From positions 21,802 to 85,801 of the forward strand of contig CAKUYO010000009.1 in NCBI GenBank assembly GCA_934716995.1: a stretch of DNA of 64,000 bases, read 5' to 3'. Each line of letters starts with the position of its first letter. The first letter of the stretch is position 1. The notes under the pieces are model-generated. The model was not told the DNA's origin. It worked only from the letters and a program-made list of their open reading frames with translations, and searched no databases. Positions 31,901 through 40,269 of this stretch are shown one piece after another. The translations under genes were made by a program, and so were the position numbers. The stretch is from an uncultured Bacteroidales bacterium (GTDB taxonomy: Bacteria > Bacteroidota > Bacteroidia > Bacteroidales > Paludibacteraceae).

Positions 31901-32650
31901 ATGCAAACTGCTGTATTTGTTCTGCTCTCCAATGAGATGATTGCAAGCCGCGTGTATAAGATGCGGCTTCGCGGGGCAACCGGCGGTATTCGGGCAGGGC
32001 AGTTTGTGGATATAGTCGTACCCGGGCAGTTCCTGCGCCGACCGATTTCGGTGTGTGATGTGGAGGGCGATGTGCTGACCCTTATATATAAGGTGGTAGG
32101 CGACGGAACACGCACGATGTCGCAGTTGCAACCGGGTGCCACGCTGAATATACTCACCTGTCTGGGCAACGGCTACAATCTTGACAAAGCAGGAGAACAC
32201 CCGCTGTTGGTAGGGGGTGGAGTAGGTGTGCCGCCGCTCTATTACTTGGCAAAACAACTGCGGGCAAAGGGCAAGCAAGTGCAAGTGATATTGGGTTTCA
32301 ATACTCGTGAAGAGGTGTTCTTTGAGGACGAGTTCCGCTGCTTGGGTTGCGAGGTGCAGGTTACCACAGTGGATGGCACGTATGGAATACAGGGATACGT
32401 TACAGCAGTCCTCCCCTCAGAAGGGGAGCCGGAGGGGTCTTATTACTACGCCTGCGGACCTCTGCCTATGCTCCGTGCGCTGATACAGGCGGCGGGAACG
32501 ACCGGCGAGGTGAGTATGGAGGAACGAATGGGCTGCGGTTTCGGGATATGCGTGGGGTGCAGTATCCAGACGAAGAAGGGTATCAAACGGGTGTGCAAAG
32601 AAGGACCGGTGTTTGAGGCGGGGGAGATAATTATGAATTATGAATTATGA
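31901..32650 (+). CDS. pyrK: Dihydroorotate dehydrogenase B, electron-transfer subunit
   Basis: A 249-residue FAD/[2Fe-2S] protein that passes electrons from the PyrD FMN to NAD. The FAD-binding barrel is RRPISVCDVEGDVLTLIYKV (~46-65), the NAD-binding motif is GGGVGVPPLYYLA (~106-118), and the iron-sulfur ligands are in MGCGFGICVGCS plus a later Cys in RVCKEG (CX4CX2CX11C). Two stretches come from word repeats: PSEGEPEGS (~171-179) coincides with a CTCCCCT-CAGA-AGGGGAG hairpin repeat, and the terminal IIMNYEL and stop codon come from an ATTATGAATTATGAATTA array. pyrD follows 7 bp later. Confidence 0.92.
   Translation: MQTAVFVLLSNEMIASRVYKMRLRGATGGIRAGQFVDIVVPGQFLRRPISVCDVEGDVLTLIYKVVGDGTRTMSQLQPGATLNILTCLGNGYNLDKAGEHPLLVGGGVGVPPLYYLAKQLRAKGKQVQVILGFNTREEVFFEDEFRCLGCEVQVTTVDGTYGIQGYVTAVLPSEGEPEGSYYYACGPLPMLRALIQAAGTTGEVSMEERMGCGFGICVGCSIQTKKGIKRVCKEGPVFEAGEIIMNYEL
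32411..32440 (+). repeat. CCCCTC hairpin repeat inside pyrK
   Basis: CTCCCCT (32411-32417) pairs with AGGGGAG (32422-32428) around CAGA, followed by CCGGAGGGGTC. It is a member of the family at 33569-33605, 35009-35037, 59953-59986 and 60018-60049, here within an open reading frame. Confidence 0.7.
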
Positions 32651-32657
32651 ATTAAGA

Positions 32658-33614
32658 ATGAGTAGCCGACTGAACATATCGCTTTCGGGGGTGGAGATGA
32701 AGAACCCGATTATACCGGCGTCGGGGACGTGCGGTTTCGGGCAGGAGTTGGGCGAGTGCTACGACCTGAACATACTCGGGGCTATCTCGTGCAAGGGAAC
32801 CACCCGCGATGCACGCTACGGCAATCCGCTGCCGCGTATCGCTGAGTGTGGCAACTACGGTATGATAAACGCCGTGGGCTTGCAGAACCCCGGTGTGGAC
32901 GAGGTGATAGCGCACGAGTTGCCCGCGCTGCGAAAGATATACCGCGGTCCGGTTATAGCGAACATCAGCGGTTTTTCGGTTGACGACTACGCCTACACGT
33001 GCGAGCGCATAGACAAGGAGACCGATGCAGCGATACTGGAGGTGAATATCAGTTGCCCCAACGTACACAACGGCGGCATGGCGTTTGGTACGAGTGCAGA
33101 GGCAGCGGCGGAGGTTACCCGCGCCGTAAAAGCCGTTACGAGAAAACCTGTATATATGAAACTCAGTCCGAATGTAACGGACATCGTTTCGATAGCGCGG
33201 GCGTGCGAAGAAGCGGGGGCGGATGGGGTGTGCCTCATCAATACAATGCTCGGCATGCGGATAGACATACGCCGTCGCCGCCCCGTACTGGCAAACCGCT
33301 ACGGCGGGTATTCGGGAAACGGGATATTTCCCGTGGCACTGCGAATGGTGAACCAAGTGGCACAGGCGTGCCGAGTGCCGGTTATCGGTTGCGGCGGTGT
33401 GAGCAGGGCGGAAGACGTGATAGAGATGATGATGGCAGGTGCTACGGCGGTAGAGATAGGGGCTGCCAATCTGGTCAACCCGACGGTGTGCAAAGAGATT
33501 ATCGGGGAGTTGCCGAGGTTGATGGATGAACTGGGGATAGAACGGTTAGAGGAGATAATAGGAATAGCGACTCCCCCCCAACCCCCTCAGAGAGGGGGAG
33601 ACCGGAACGGGTGA
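32658..33614 (+). CDS. pyrD: Dihydroorotate dehydrogenase (class 1B, catalytic subunit)
   Basis: A 318-residue FMN enzyme (TIM barrel) that oxidises dihydroorotate to orotate. Visible blocks: NPIIPASGTCGFGQEL (~13-28), LEVNISCPNVHNGGMAF with the class 1B catalytic Cys (~129-145), KLSPNVTDI (~168), and PVIGCGGVSRAEDVIEMM (~242). Start MSSRLNISLSG at 32658; an upstream in-frame ATG lies within the word repeat. The last ~14 residues (TPPQPPQRGGDRNG) are encoded by a CCCCTC-type repeat and have no counterpart in the family as I know it. It works with PyrK. Confidence 0.93.
   Translation: MSSRLNISLSGVEMKNPIIPASGTCGFGQELGECYDLNILGAISCKGTTRDARYGNPLPRIAECGNYGMINAVGLQNPGVDEVIAHELPALRKIYRGPVIANISGFSVDDYAYTCERIDKETDAAILEVNISCPNVHNGGMAFGTSAEAAAEVTRAVKAVTRKPVYMKLSPNVTDIVSIARACEEAGADGVCLINTMLGMRIDIRRRRPVLANRYGGYSGNGIFPVALRMVNQVAQACRVPVIGCGGVSRAEDVIEMMMAGATAVEIGAANLVNPTVCKEIIGELPRLMDELGIERLEEIIGIATPPQPPQRGGDRNG
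33569..33605 (+). repeat. CCCCCTCAGAGAGGGGG repeat at the end of pyrD
   Basis: ACTCCCCCCAACCCCCTCAG followed by AGAGGGGGAGACCGG; the hairpin is CCCCCTC...GAGGGGG. It encodes the pyrD C-terminus. A near copy is at 35009-35037. Confidence 0.75.
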
Positions 33615-33637
33615 AAAGGAATAATGGAAAACAGAAT

Positions 33638-34336
33638 ATGAAAAGAGATGTAATTATAGCGTGTGATTTTGCGAGTGCGGAAGCCACGTATGCTTTCTTG
33701 GACAAGTTCACGGAGGAGAAGCCGTTTGTAAAAATCGGTATGGAACTCTACTACGCCGAAGGACCGGCTATCGTACGCGAACTGAAAGCACGCGGGCATA
33801 AGATATTCCTTGACCTGAAACTGCACGACATACCCAACACGGTGAAGAAAGCGATGGCAGTGCTCTCTCGCTTGGACGTGGATATGGTGAACCTGCATGC
33901 CGCGGGGACGAAAGAGATGATGCGTGCCGCATTGGAGGGACTGACCCGCGAAGACGGCACCCGTCCTGTCCTGCTGGCGGTAACGCAACTGACTTCCACC
34001 AGCGAGGAGCGTATGCACGAAGACTTGCTCATACCGGGCAAGATAGGCGATGTGGTGGTGCACTATGCACAATGTGCCAAAGAGGCAGGGCTGGATGGTG
34101 TGGTCTGCTCGCCGCTCGAGGCAGGAATGGTGAAAGCCGCTTGCGGACAGGACTTCCTGACCGTAACACCGGGTATCCGCTTTGCCGACGGGCAGACGGG
34201 CGACCAGGTGCGTATCACGACGCCCGCACGTGCCAAAGAAATAGGCAGCGACTATATCGTGGTCGGGCGACCCATCACGGCCGCGGAAGACCCCGTAGCA
34301 GCCTATCGGCGTTGCTGCCGAGAATTTCTCGGCTAA
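33638..34336 (+). CDS. pyrF: Orotidine 5'-phosphate decarboxylase
   Basis: A 232-residue decarboxylase of the bacterial short form, forming UMP. The catalytic tetrad block is DLKLHDIPNTVKKA (~60-73), after VIIACDFASAEA (~5-16) and FVKIGMELYYAEG. The phosphate-binding end is PGIRFADGQTGDQVRI ... YIVVGRPIT (about 178-212). The frame is open from 33611, but ATG 33638 (MKRDVIIACD) fits family starts. It is 23 bp from the pyrD stop and 32 bp before pyrE, the gap being filled with the ATTATGAAT word. Confidence 0.95.
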   Translation: MKRDVIIACDFASAEATYAFLDKFTEEKPFVKIGMELYYAEGPAIVRELKARGHKIFLDLKLHDIPNTVKKAMAVLSRLDVDMVNLHAAGTKEMMRAALEGLTREDGTRPVLLAVTQLTSTSEERMHEDLLIPGKIGDVVVHYAQCAKEAGLDGVVCSPLEAGMVKAACGQDFLTVTPGIRFADGQTGDQVRITTPARAKEIGSDYIVVGRPITAAEDPVAAYRRCCREFLG

Positions 34337-34368
34337 TTATGAATTATGAATGAAGAATTAGGAATGAT

Positions 34369-35007
34369 ATGAATTTGAGTGAACAAATAGCCAAAGACCT
34401 GCTGAAGATACGGGCGGTGTTTCTGCGTCCCGAAGAGCCGTTTACGTGGGCAAGCGGTATCAAAAGCCCTATCTATTGCGACAACCGTCTGACCCTCTCC
34501 GATTGTGCGGTGCGCGAGGATGTGGAGGACGGATTGGCAGAGACAATACGCACCTACTACCCCGAGGCGGAGGTTCTGATGGGTACCTCGACGGCGGGTA
34601 TCGCACATGCGGCTATCACGGCTACCAAACTGAACCTGCCGATGGGCTATGTGCGCTCGGGCGCAAAAGACCACGGACGACAAAACCAAATCGAAGGTCG
34701 TCTTGAGAAAGGGCAGAAAGTGGTGGTGGTGGAAGACCTGATTTCCACCGCGGGCAGTTGCATTGAGGTGGTGAACGTGCTGCGAGAGGCAGGGGCGGAT
34801 GTGCTCGGCGTGGTATCTATCTTCACCTACGGTATGCAGAAAGGGCTTGATCGTCTGGCAGAGGCACACGTGGAAAACCACAGCCTCTCCTGTCTCGATA
34901 CGCTGGTGGAAGTCGCCGCCCAAGAGGGCTACATCAAAGATGAGGACAAGGCCCGCTTGATACAATTCCGCAACAACCCGAGCGACGAGAGTTGGATGGG
35001 AAAGTAA
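34369..35007 (+). CDS. pyrE: Orotate phosphoribosyltransferase
   Basis: A 212-residue type I phosphoribosyltransferase forming OMP from orotate and PRPP. Visible: FTWASGIKSPIYCDNR (~25-40), VRSGAKDHGRQNQIEG (the flexible loop, ~98-113), and the PRPP-binding motif VVVVEDLISTAGSC (~118-131). Length and motif order are normal. It is followed by a CCCCTC-type repeat and 166 bp before pyrB. The track coordinate of the ATG may be off by up to two bases in my reading; the protein MNLSEQIAKD is clear. Confidence 0.95.
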   Translation: MNLSEQIAKDLLKIRAVFLRPEEPFTWASGIKSPIYCDNRLTLSDCAVREDVEDGLAETIRTYYPEAEVLMGTSTAGIAHAAITATKLNLPMGYVRSGAKDHGRQNQIEGRLEKGQKVVVVEDLISTAGSCIEVVNVLREAGADVLGVVSIFTYGMQKGLDRLAEAHVENHSLSCLDTLVEVAAQEGYIKDEDKARLIQFRNNPSDESWMGK

Positions 35008-35008
35008 C

Positions 35009-35040
35009 CGACTCCCCCAACCCCCTCAAAGAGGGGGCTC
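35009..35040 (+). repeat. CCCCCTCAAAGAGGGGG repeat after pyrE
   Basis: The hairpin CCCCCTC-AAA-GAGGGGG lies directly after the pyrE stop. It could also end or stabilise the pyrE transcript. The following 130 bp hold TGACATCC words (35101-35125). Confidence 0.65.
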
Positions 35041-35173
35041 ACAGAATGGGTATGTTAAATAGTGTTATAGTTTTGCAGGCTTAATAACCTGCTATCCACC
35101 TGACATCCTCCTGACATCCACCTTACTTTTCTACGGAAAAGAGATACATTGGATTTTAATCGTTTATAACAAT

Positions 35174-36223
35174 ATGCGTCATCTTTTAGACCCGACCGAT
35201 TTGACCACAGCGGAGATTGATAGCATTATCAATCGTGCGTTGGACATCATTGCCAACCCCGCCAAGTACGCTGACGCTTGCCGCGGCAAGAAGTTGGCTA
35301 CGCTTTTCTATGAGCCGAGTACCCGTACCCGACTGAGTTTTACAGCCGCTATGATGGAACTCGGCGGCAACGTGCTGGGTTTCTCCGACGCCAAGTCGAG
35401 TTCGGTGAGCAAGGGCGAGACGGTAGCCGATACGGTGCGCGTCATCTCGTCGTTTGCCGACATCATCGCCATGCGCCACTACAAAGAGGGTGCACCTCGC
35501 GTGGCAAGCGAGTACAGCCGCATTCCCGTCATCAATGCGGGCGACGGCGGACACAGCCACCCTACGCAGACGATGACAGACCTGCTGACAATACGCCGCG
35601 AACTCGGACGCTTCGACCACCTGACTGTCGGTCTGTGCGGCGACTTGAAATACGGACGCACCGTCCATTCGCTCATCAAGGCAATGCGCCGCTACGAGGG
35701 TACGCATTTTGTACTGATTTCGCCCGCCGAACTGCGCCTGCCCGACTATATGAAGCAGGAACTCGGCGACAACTACACCGAAGTGCAGACCCTGGAGGAG
35801 GCGATGCCGATGGTGGACGTACTCTATATGACGCGCGTGCAGCAGGAGCGTTTTGCCGACCAGGACGAGTATGAACGGCTGAAAGATGCGTTTATCCTCG
35901 ATACGGAGAAGATGGCGCTGGCGAAAAAGAATATGATTGTGCTGCACCCGCTGCCCCGCGTGAACGAGATAACCGTGAACGTGGACAACGACCCGCGTGC
36001 CGCTTATTTCCGCCAGGTAGAGAATGGCAAGTATGTGCGTATGGCATTGATTTATACGCTGCTGCAATGGAAAAACGAGCAGCAGGCGCAGCCCGAAACG
36101 CACCTGACGGACACGCTCTGCCACAACGACCGCTGTATCGTAACCACCGAACCCGTGCCGCACAAAGTGTATGTGGACAGCGAAGGCAATACGAGGTGTT
36201 TCTATTGCGATCACCTTGTGTAA
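35174..36223 (+). CDS. pyrB: Aspartate carbamoyltransferase with fused PyrI-like zinc tail
   Basis: A 349-residue protein. Residues ~1-303 are a complete catalytic chain: carbamoyl-phosphate loop EPSTRTRLSF (~47-56), RHYKEGA (~101), GDGGHSHPTQTMTDLL (~122), aspartate-side motif VLYMTRVQQERF (~215), and HPLPRVNEI (~257). It joins carbamoyl phosphate to aspartate. Residues ~314-349 add Cys316-x4-Cys321-x20-Cys342-x2-Cys345 (CHNDRCIVTTEPV ... CFYCDHLV). This matches the zinc domain of the E. coli regulatory chain PyrI (C-x4-C-x23-C-x2-C with CI..EPV and C.YC). The allosteric nucleotide-binding domain is absent, and no pyrI gene is in the window. The tail ends 36 aa beyond the usual catalytic length. 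Confidence 0.93.
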   Translation: MRHLLDPTDLTTAEIDSIINRALDIIANPAKYADACRGKKLATLFYEPSTRTRLSFTAAMMELGGNVLGFSDAKSSSVSKGETVADTVRVISSFADIIAMRHYKEGAPRVASEYSRIPVINAGDGGHSHPTQTMTDLLTIRRELGRFDHLTVGLCGDLKYGRTVHSLIKAMRRYEGTHFVLISPAELRLPDYMKQELGDNYTEVQTLEEAMPMVDVLYMTRVQQERFADQDEYERLKDAFILDTEKMALAKKNMIVLHPLPRVNEITVNVDNDPRAAYFRQVENGKYVRMALIYTLLQWKNEQQAQPETHLTDTLCHNDRCIVTTEPVPHKVYVDSEGNTRCFYCDHLV

Positions 36224-36346
36224 TTATGAATTATGAATGAAGAATGAGGAATTAAATGTGAGGAGATACTTTTTTACTCTCAACTCTTAACTTCCTACTT
36301 CTTTCAACTTTCAACTCTCAACCGTTAAACTCACAAACTCACAACA
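36224..36346. repeat. Word repeats between pyrB and guaB
   Basis: ATTATGAATTATGAATGAAG words (36224-36256), then ACTCTCAACTC/TTTCAACT/ACTCACA words up to the guaB start. No promoter box is recognised. Confidence 0.6.
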
Positions 36347-36348
36347 AT

Positions 36349-37818
36349 ATGTCTCAACTGACCGAACGTGTACAGATGGAGGGATTGACCTTCGATGATG
36401 TACTGCTCATTCCCGCTTACTCGGAGGTGTTGCCTCGCGAGGTGTCCCTGCAAGGGCAATTCTCCCGTCATATAATGCTGAATATCCCCGTGGTGTCAGC
36501 GGCGATGGATACCGTAACCGAAGCCCCGATGGCGATTGCGGTAGCCCGCGAAGGCGGTATAGGCGTGATACACAAGAATATGTCGATTGCGCAGCAGGCG
36601 GTTCAGGTGCGTCGGGTGAAACGTGCCGAGAACGGACTGATTGCCGACCCCATCACGATTACGGCGGAACGCACCGTGGGCGATGCGTTGCAGATGATGG
36701 CGGAGAACCATATCGGCGGTATCCCCGTAGTGGACGCGGAGAACAACCTGGTAGGCATCGTTACGAACCGCGACCTGCGCTTTGAGACACACATGGATCG
36801 TGCTATCCGCGAGGTGATGACCAGCGAGAACCTGATCACGATACAATCGACCGACCACGATGTGATCATGGAGGCGTTTGAGACGCACAAGGTGGAGAAA
36901 CTGCCGGTGGTAACCGCCGACGGCAAACTGCGCGGGTTGGTAACCTACCGCGACATCACCAAACTGAAAGATTATCCGAATGCGTGCAAGGACGAGTTGG
37001 GACGCCTGCGCTGTGCGGCGGGGGTAGGTATCACGCCCGATTTTATGGACAGAGTGGATGCCTTAGTGGCAGAGAGCGTGGATGCCGTGGTACTCGATTC
37101 GGCGCACGGACACAGCAAGAACATCGTGAATGCGCTACGCACCATCAAAGCAAAATATCCGGATTTGGACGTGGTGGTGGGCAATATCGCTACGGCTGAG
37201 GCTGCCAAATACTTGGTGGAGAACGGGGCGGACGGCGTGAAAGTGGGTATAGGTCCCGGTTCTATCTGCACGACGCGTATCATTGCGGGCGTGGGTGTGC
37301 CGCAACTGACGGCTATCTTCAATGTGGCAGAAGTGCTGAAAGGCACTGGCGTGCCGATGATTGCCGACGGTGGTTTGCGCTACTCGGGCGATGTGGTCAA
37401 GGCACTGGCTGCGGGCGGCAACTGCGTGATGTGCGGGTCGATGTTTGCCGGTACGGACGAGGCTCCGGGAGAGACGATCATCTACAACGGACGCAAGTTC
37501 AAGACCTACCGCGGCATGGGGTCGATAGACGCGATGAAAGCCGGTTCGGCTGACCGTTATTTCCAGGGTGCGGAGAAGAATATATCGAAGTTGGTGCCGG
37601 AAGGTATCGTGGGACGCGTACCGTACAAAGGGACGGTGTCGGAGACGATTTACCAGTTGCTCGGCGGCTTGCGCTCGGGTATGGGCTATGTGGGAGCACA
37701 CAACCTGGCGGAACTGCAGACGGCGAAGTTCGTGAAAATAACCGCTGCCGGTATGAGCGAGAGCCACCCGCACGATATTACGATTACATCGGAGGCTCCG
37801 AATTATAGCACAAAGTAA
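36349..37818 (+). CDS. guaB: IMP dehydrogenase
   Basis: A 489-residue enzyme oxidising IMP to XMP with NAD, the first step to GMP. The (beta/alpha)8 core is interrupted at ~93-205 by two CBS domains (the second at IREVMTSENLITIQ). The catalytic loop is GPGSICTTRI with Cys near 307, followed by the flap RGMGSIDAMKAGSADRYF (~385-402) and the C-terminal monovalent-cation region YVGAHNL. Everything needed for activity is present. It sits before guaA, the next step, separated by 88 bp that hold a GC-rich repeat. Confidence 0.96.
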   Translation: MSQLTERVQMEGLTFDDVLLIPAYSEVLPREVSLQGQFSRHIMLNIPVVSAAMDTVTEAPMAIAVAREGGIGVIHKNMSIAQQAVQVRRVKRAENGLIADPITITAERTVGDALQMMAENHIGGIPVVDAENNLVGIVTNRDLRFETHMDRAIREVMTSENLITIQSTDHDVIMEAFETHKVEKLPVVTADGKLRGLVTYRDITKLKDYPNACKDELGRLRCAAGVGITPDFMDRVDALVAESVDAVVLDSAHGHSKNIVNALRTIKAKYPDLDVVVGNIATAEAAKYLVENGADGVKVGIGPGSICTTRIIAGVGVPQLTAIFNVAEVLKGTGVPMIADGGLRYSGDVVKALAAGGNCVMCGSMFAGTDEAPGETIIYNGRKFKTYRGMGSIDAMKAGSADRYFQGAEKNISKLVPEGIVGRVPYKGTVSETIYQLLGGLRSGMGYVGAHNLAELQTAKFVKITAAGMSESHPHDITITSEAPNYSTK

Positions 37819-37825
37819 TTTAACG

Positions 37826-37890
37826 ACGCGGGACGCGTCGTCCCCATACTTTTTTGATACCGCGGGCGGGGTGCCCGCGTCCCCTGCGAG
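37826..37890. repeat. GC-rich repeat ACCGCGGGCGGGGTGCCCGC before guaA
   Basis: GACGCGGGACGCGTC (37826-37840) and ACCGCGGGCGGGGTGCCCGC GTCCCC (37859-37884), able to form GGGC...GCCC hairpins. The second is the fullest copy of the family also at 24992 and 50974. Confidence 0.65.
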
Positions 37891-37906
37891 GGAAATATAT
37901 TTTGAT

Positions 37907-39532
37907 ATGCAGAAGATTATTATACTGGATTTTGGCAGTCAGACTACGCAGTTGATAGGGCGGCGGGTGCGCGAACTTGATACATTCTGCGAGATTCTGC
38001 CTTACAACAAATATCCTGAGGACGACTCCGATGTGATAGGCGTTATCCTTTCGGGGTCGCCGCTGAGCGTGTATGCCGAGGACGCTTTCCATGTGGACTT
38101 GTCGCATATCCGCGGACGGTTGCCGATACTGGGTATCTGCTACGGCGCACAGTATATGAGCCATGTCTACGGTGGCAAGGTGGAGAGTGCAGGTACGCGC
38201 GAGTACGGACGGCAGAACCTGACCTATATAAACAAGGAGTGCCCGCTGTTCCGCGGTTTCGAGGACGGGTCGCAGGTATGGATGTCGCACGGCGACAGTA
38301 TCACCCGCGTACCCGATGGGGCGGAGGTGGTAGCCTCCACCGAGACGGTGCGCAATGCGGCATACTATATTGCCGCCCCCGAGGGCAATGCGAAGGCACC
38401 GATTTTCGGTACGCAGTTCCACCCCGAGGTGTTCCACTCGCTGCAAGGTACGCTGCTGCTGCGGAACTTTGTGGTGGACGTATGCGGCAGCAAGCAGGAA
38501 TGGAGTGCGGACGCGTTTGTAGAGAGCACGGTGCGCGAACTGAAAGCGCAGATCGGCAGCGACCGCGTCATTCTCGGTTTGTCGGGCGGCGTGGACTCGT
38601 CGGTGGTGGCGGTGCTGCTCAACAAAGCGATTGGCGACCAACTGACCTGTATCTTTGTGGACCATGGTATGCTCCGCAAGAACGAGTTTCAGGATGTCAT
38701 GCGCGATTACGAGTGTCTCGGGCTCAATGTAATAGGTGTGGACGCGAGTGAGAAATTCCTCACGGATCTGGCGGGTGTGAAGGAACCCGAGCGCAAACGC
38801 AAGATTATCGGTCGCGACTTTGTGGAGGTCTTCAATGAGGAAGCCAAGAAGATCACCGATGCCAAGTGGCTGGCTCAAGGTACTATCTATCCCGACCGTA
38901 TCGAGAGCCTGAATATCACGGGCAAGGTCATCAAGAGCCACCATAATGTGGGCGGGCTGCCAAAGGATATGCATTTGCAACTCTGCGAACCGCTGAAATG
39001 GTTGTTCAAAGACGAGGTGCGCCGCGTGGGGCGGTCGATGGGTATGCCCGAACACCTGATTACCCGCCACCCGTTCCCCGGACCGGGACTGGCTGTGCGT
39101 ATCCTGGGCGACATCACGCGTGAGAAAATACGTATCCTGCAAGACGCGGACGACATCTTCATTCGCGGTCTGCGTGAATACAAAGTGCGTCTGAGCGGCG
39201 AGGAAGCACGTGCCGTCTTGGCAGCGGGCGTACCTGCCGATATGCAGAACGGGGAGATAGAGGTGAGCCTCTACGACCAGATATGGCAGGCGGGGGCAAT
39301 CCTGCTCAGCGAGGTAAGGAGCGTGGGCGTGATGGGCGACGAGCGCACGTATGAGAACCCCGTGGCATTGCGGGCGGTAACCTCTTCGGACGCCATGACT
39401 GCCGACTGGGCACATCTGCCGTACGACTTTATGGCGAAATGCTCCAATGACATCATCAACAAAGTGCGCGGCGTGAACCGCGTTTGCTACGACATCTCCT
39501 CCAAACCGCCTGCAACGATTGAGTGGGAGTAA
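37907..39532 (+). CDS. guaA: GMP synthase (glutamine-hydrolysing)
   Basis: A 541-residue enzyme converting XMP to GMP. It has an N-terminal class I glutamine amidotransferase (DFGSQTTQLIGRRVREL; nucleophile Cys in LGICYGAQYM near 79; His/Glu in FGTQFHPEVFHS near 168). The ATP-pyrophosphatase domain carries the P-loop GLSGGVDSSVVA (~222), followed by the dimerisation domain ending INRVCYDISSKPPATIEWE-type. The start at 37907 (MQKIIILDFG) is chosen; the longer frame runs into the GC-rich repeat. It works directly after GuaB. Confidence 0.96.
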   Translation: MQKIIILDFGSQTTQLIGRRVRELDTFCEILPYNKYPEDDSDVIGVILSGSPLSVYAEDAFHVDLSHIRGRLPILGICYGAQYMSHVYGGKVESAGTREYGRQNLTYINKECPLFRGFEDGSQVWMSHGDSITRVPDGAEVVASTETVRNAAYYIAAPEGNAKAPIFGTQFHPEVFHSLQGTLLLRNFVVDVCGSKQEWSADAFVESTVRELKAQIGSDRVILGLSGGVDSSVVAVLLNKAIGDQLTCIFVDHGMLRKNEFQDVMRDYECLGLNVIGVDASEKFLTDLAGVKEPERKRKIIGRDFVEVFNEEAKKITDAKWLAQGTIYPDRIESLNITGKVIKSHHNVGGLPKDMHLQLCEPLKWLFKDEVRRVGRSMGMPEHLITRHPFPGPGLAVRILGDITREKIRILQDADDIFIRGLREYKVRLSGEEARAVLAAGVPADMQNGEIEVSLYDQIWQAGAILLSEVRSVGVMGDERTYENPVALRAVTSSDAMTADWAHLPYDFMAKCSNDIINKVRGVNRVCYDISSKPPATIEWE

Positions 39533-39535
39533 GGG

Positions 39536-39642
39536 GTAATTATGAATGAAGAATTATGAATGAAATGTAGAGTTGAACGTATCAACTTATGAACCGGTTC
39601 AACTACGCATAAACTCATCAACTTCTAAACCAATAAACAATA
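39536..39642. repeat. Word repeats between guaA and purE
   Basis: AATTATGAATGAAGAATTATG words (39537-39565), then ATCAACTT/AACTACGCATAAACTC/ATCAACTTCTAAACC words. It is of the same build as the gap before purM. Confidence 0.6.
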
Positions 39643-40110
39643 ATGAAAGTAGGAGTAATCATGGGCAGTACGTCGGATTTGGACGTGATGTTGCCCGCTA
39701 TCAAGACATTGGAAGAGTTCGGTATTGAGGTGGACAAGCGCGTTATCAGTGCCCACCGTGCGCCGCATGCCCTGATGGAGTGGGCGGAGAGTGCACGCGA
39801 GCGTGGGCTGAGCGTTATCATTGCCGGTGCAGGCGGTGCGGCGCACCTGGCAGGCGTGATTGCCGGTCTGACCACGTTGCCCGTCATCGGTGTGCCCGTG
39901 CGCTCGAAGACCCTCGACGGCTTGGACAGTCTGCTCAGTATGGTGCAGATGCCGAGCGGTATCCCCGTGGCTTGCGTGGCGATTGACGGGGCGAAGAATG
40001 CGGCACTGCTGGCAGTGCAGATGCTGGCGTTGAACGACGCACCACTGCTTGCGCAATTGGAGGATTTCCGCCGCAAGCAGACCGAGAAAGTGCTGAGTGC
40101 AACCATCTGA
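39643..40110 (+). CDS. purE: N5-carboxyaminoimidazole ribonucleotide mutase
   Basis: A 155-residue class I PurE that rearranges N5-CAIR to CAIR. Visible: MGSTSDLDVM (~7-16), VISAHRAPHAL (~36-46), IIAGAGGAAHLAGVIA (~63-78), GVPVRSKTLDGLDSLLSMVQ (~87-106), and MPSGIPVACVAI. Length and motif set fit the class that takes N5-CAIR as substrate, which normally needs a PurK. No purK is in the window; the ATP-grasp gene at 49653 is PurT. Confidence 0.95.
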   Translation: MKVGVIMGSTSDLDVMLPAIKTLEEFGIEVDKRVISAHRAPHALMEWAESARERGLSVIIAGAGGAAHLAGVIAGLTTLPVIGVPVRSKTLDGLDSLLSMVQMPSGIPVACVAIDGAKNAALLAVQMLALNDAPLLAQLEDFRRKQTEKVLSATI

Positions 40111-40269
40111 CGGATGTTCCATATTTCCAATCGCGTCAAACGTAAACCGTTCAGCAAGGGATGCGCAACCTATGCGCAACCTATAACGATCCCATAACAA
40201 ATGGATGGGCGATGAAAATGTTCCAAATGACATATAATAGCCCCAACGACAACAGATAAAACCAACAAT

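Noticed and set aside
37820..39415. 531-codon open frame on the minus strand
   Set aside because: Antisense to guaA; no recognisable domain, biased composition typical of a shadow frame.
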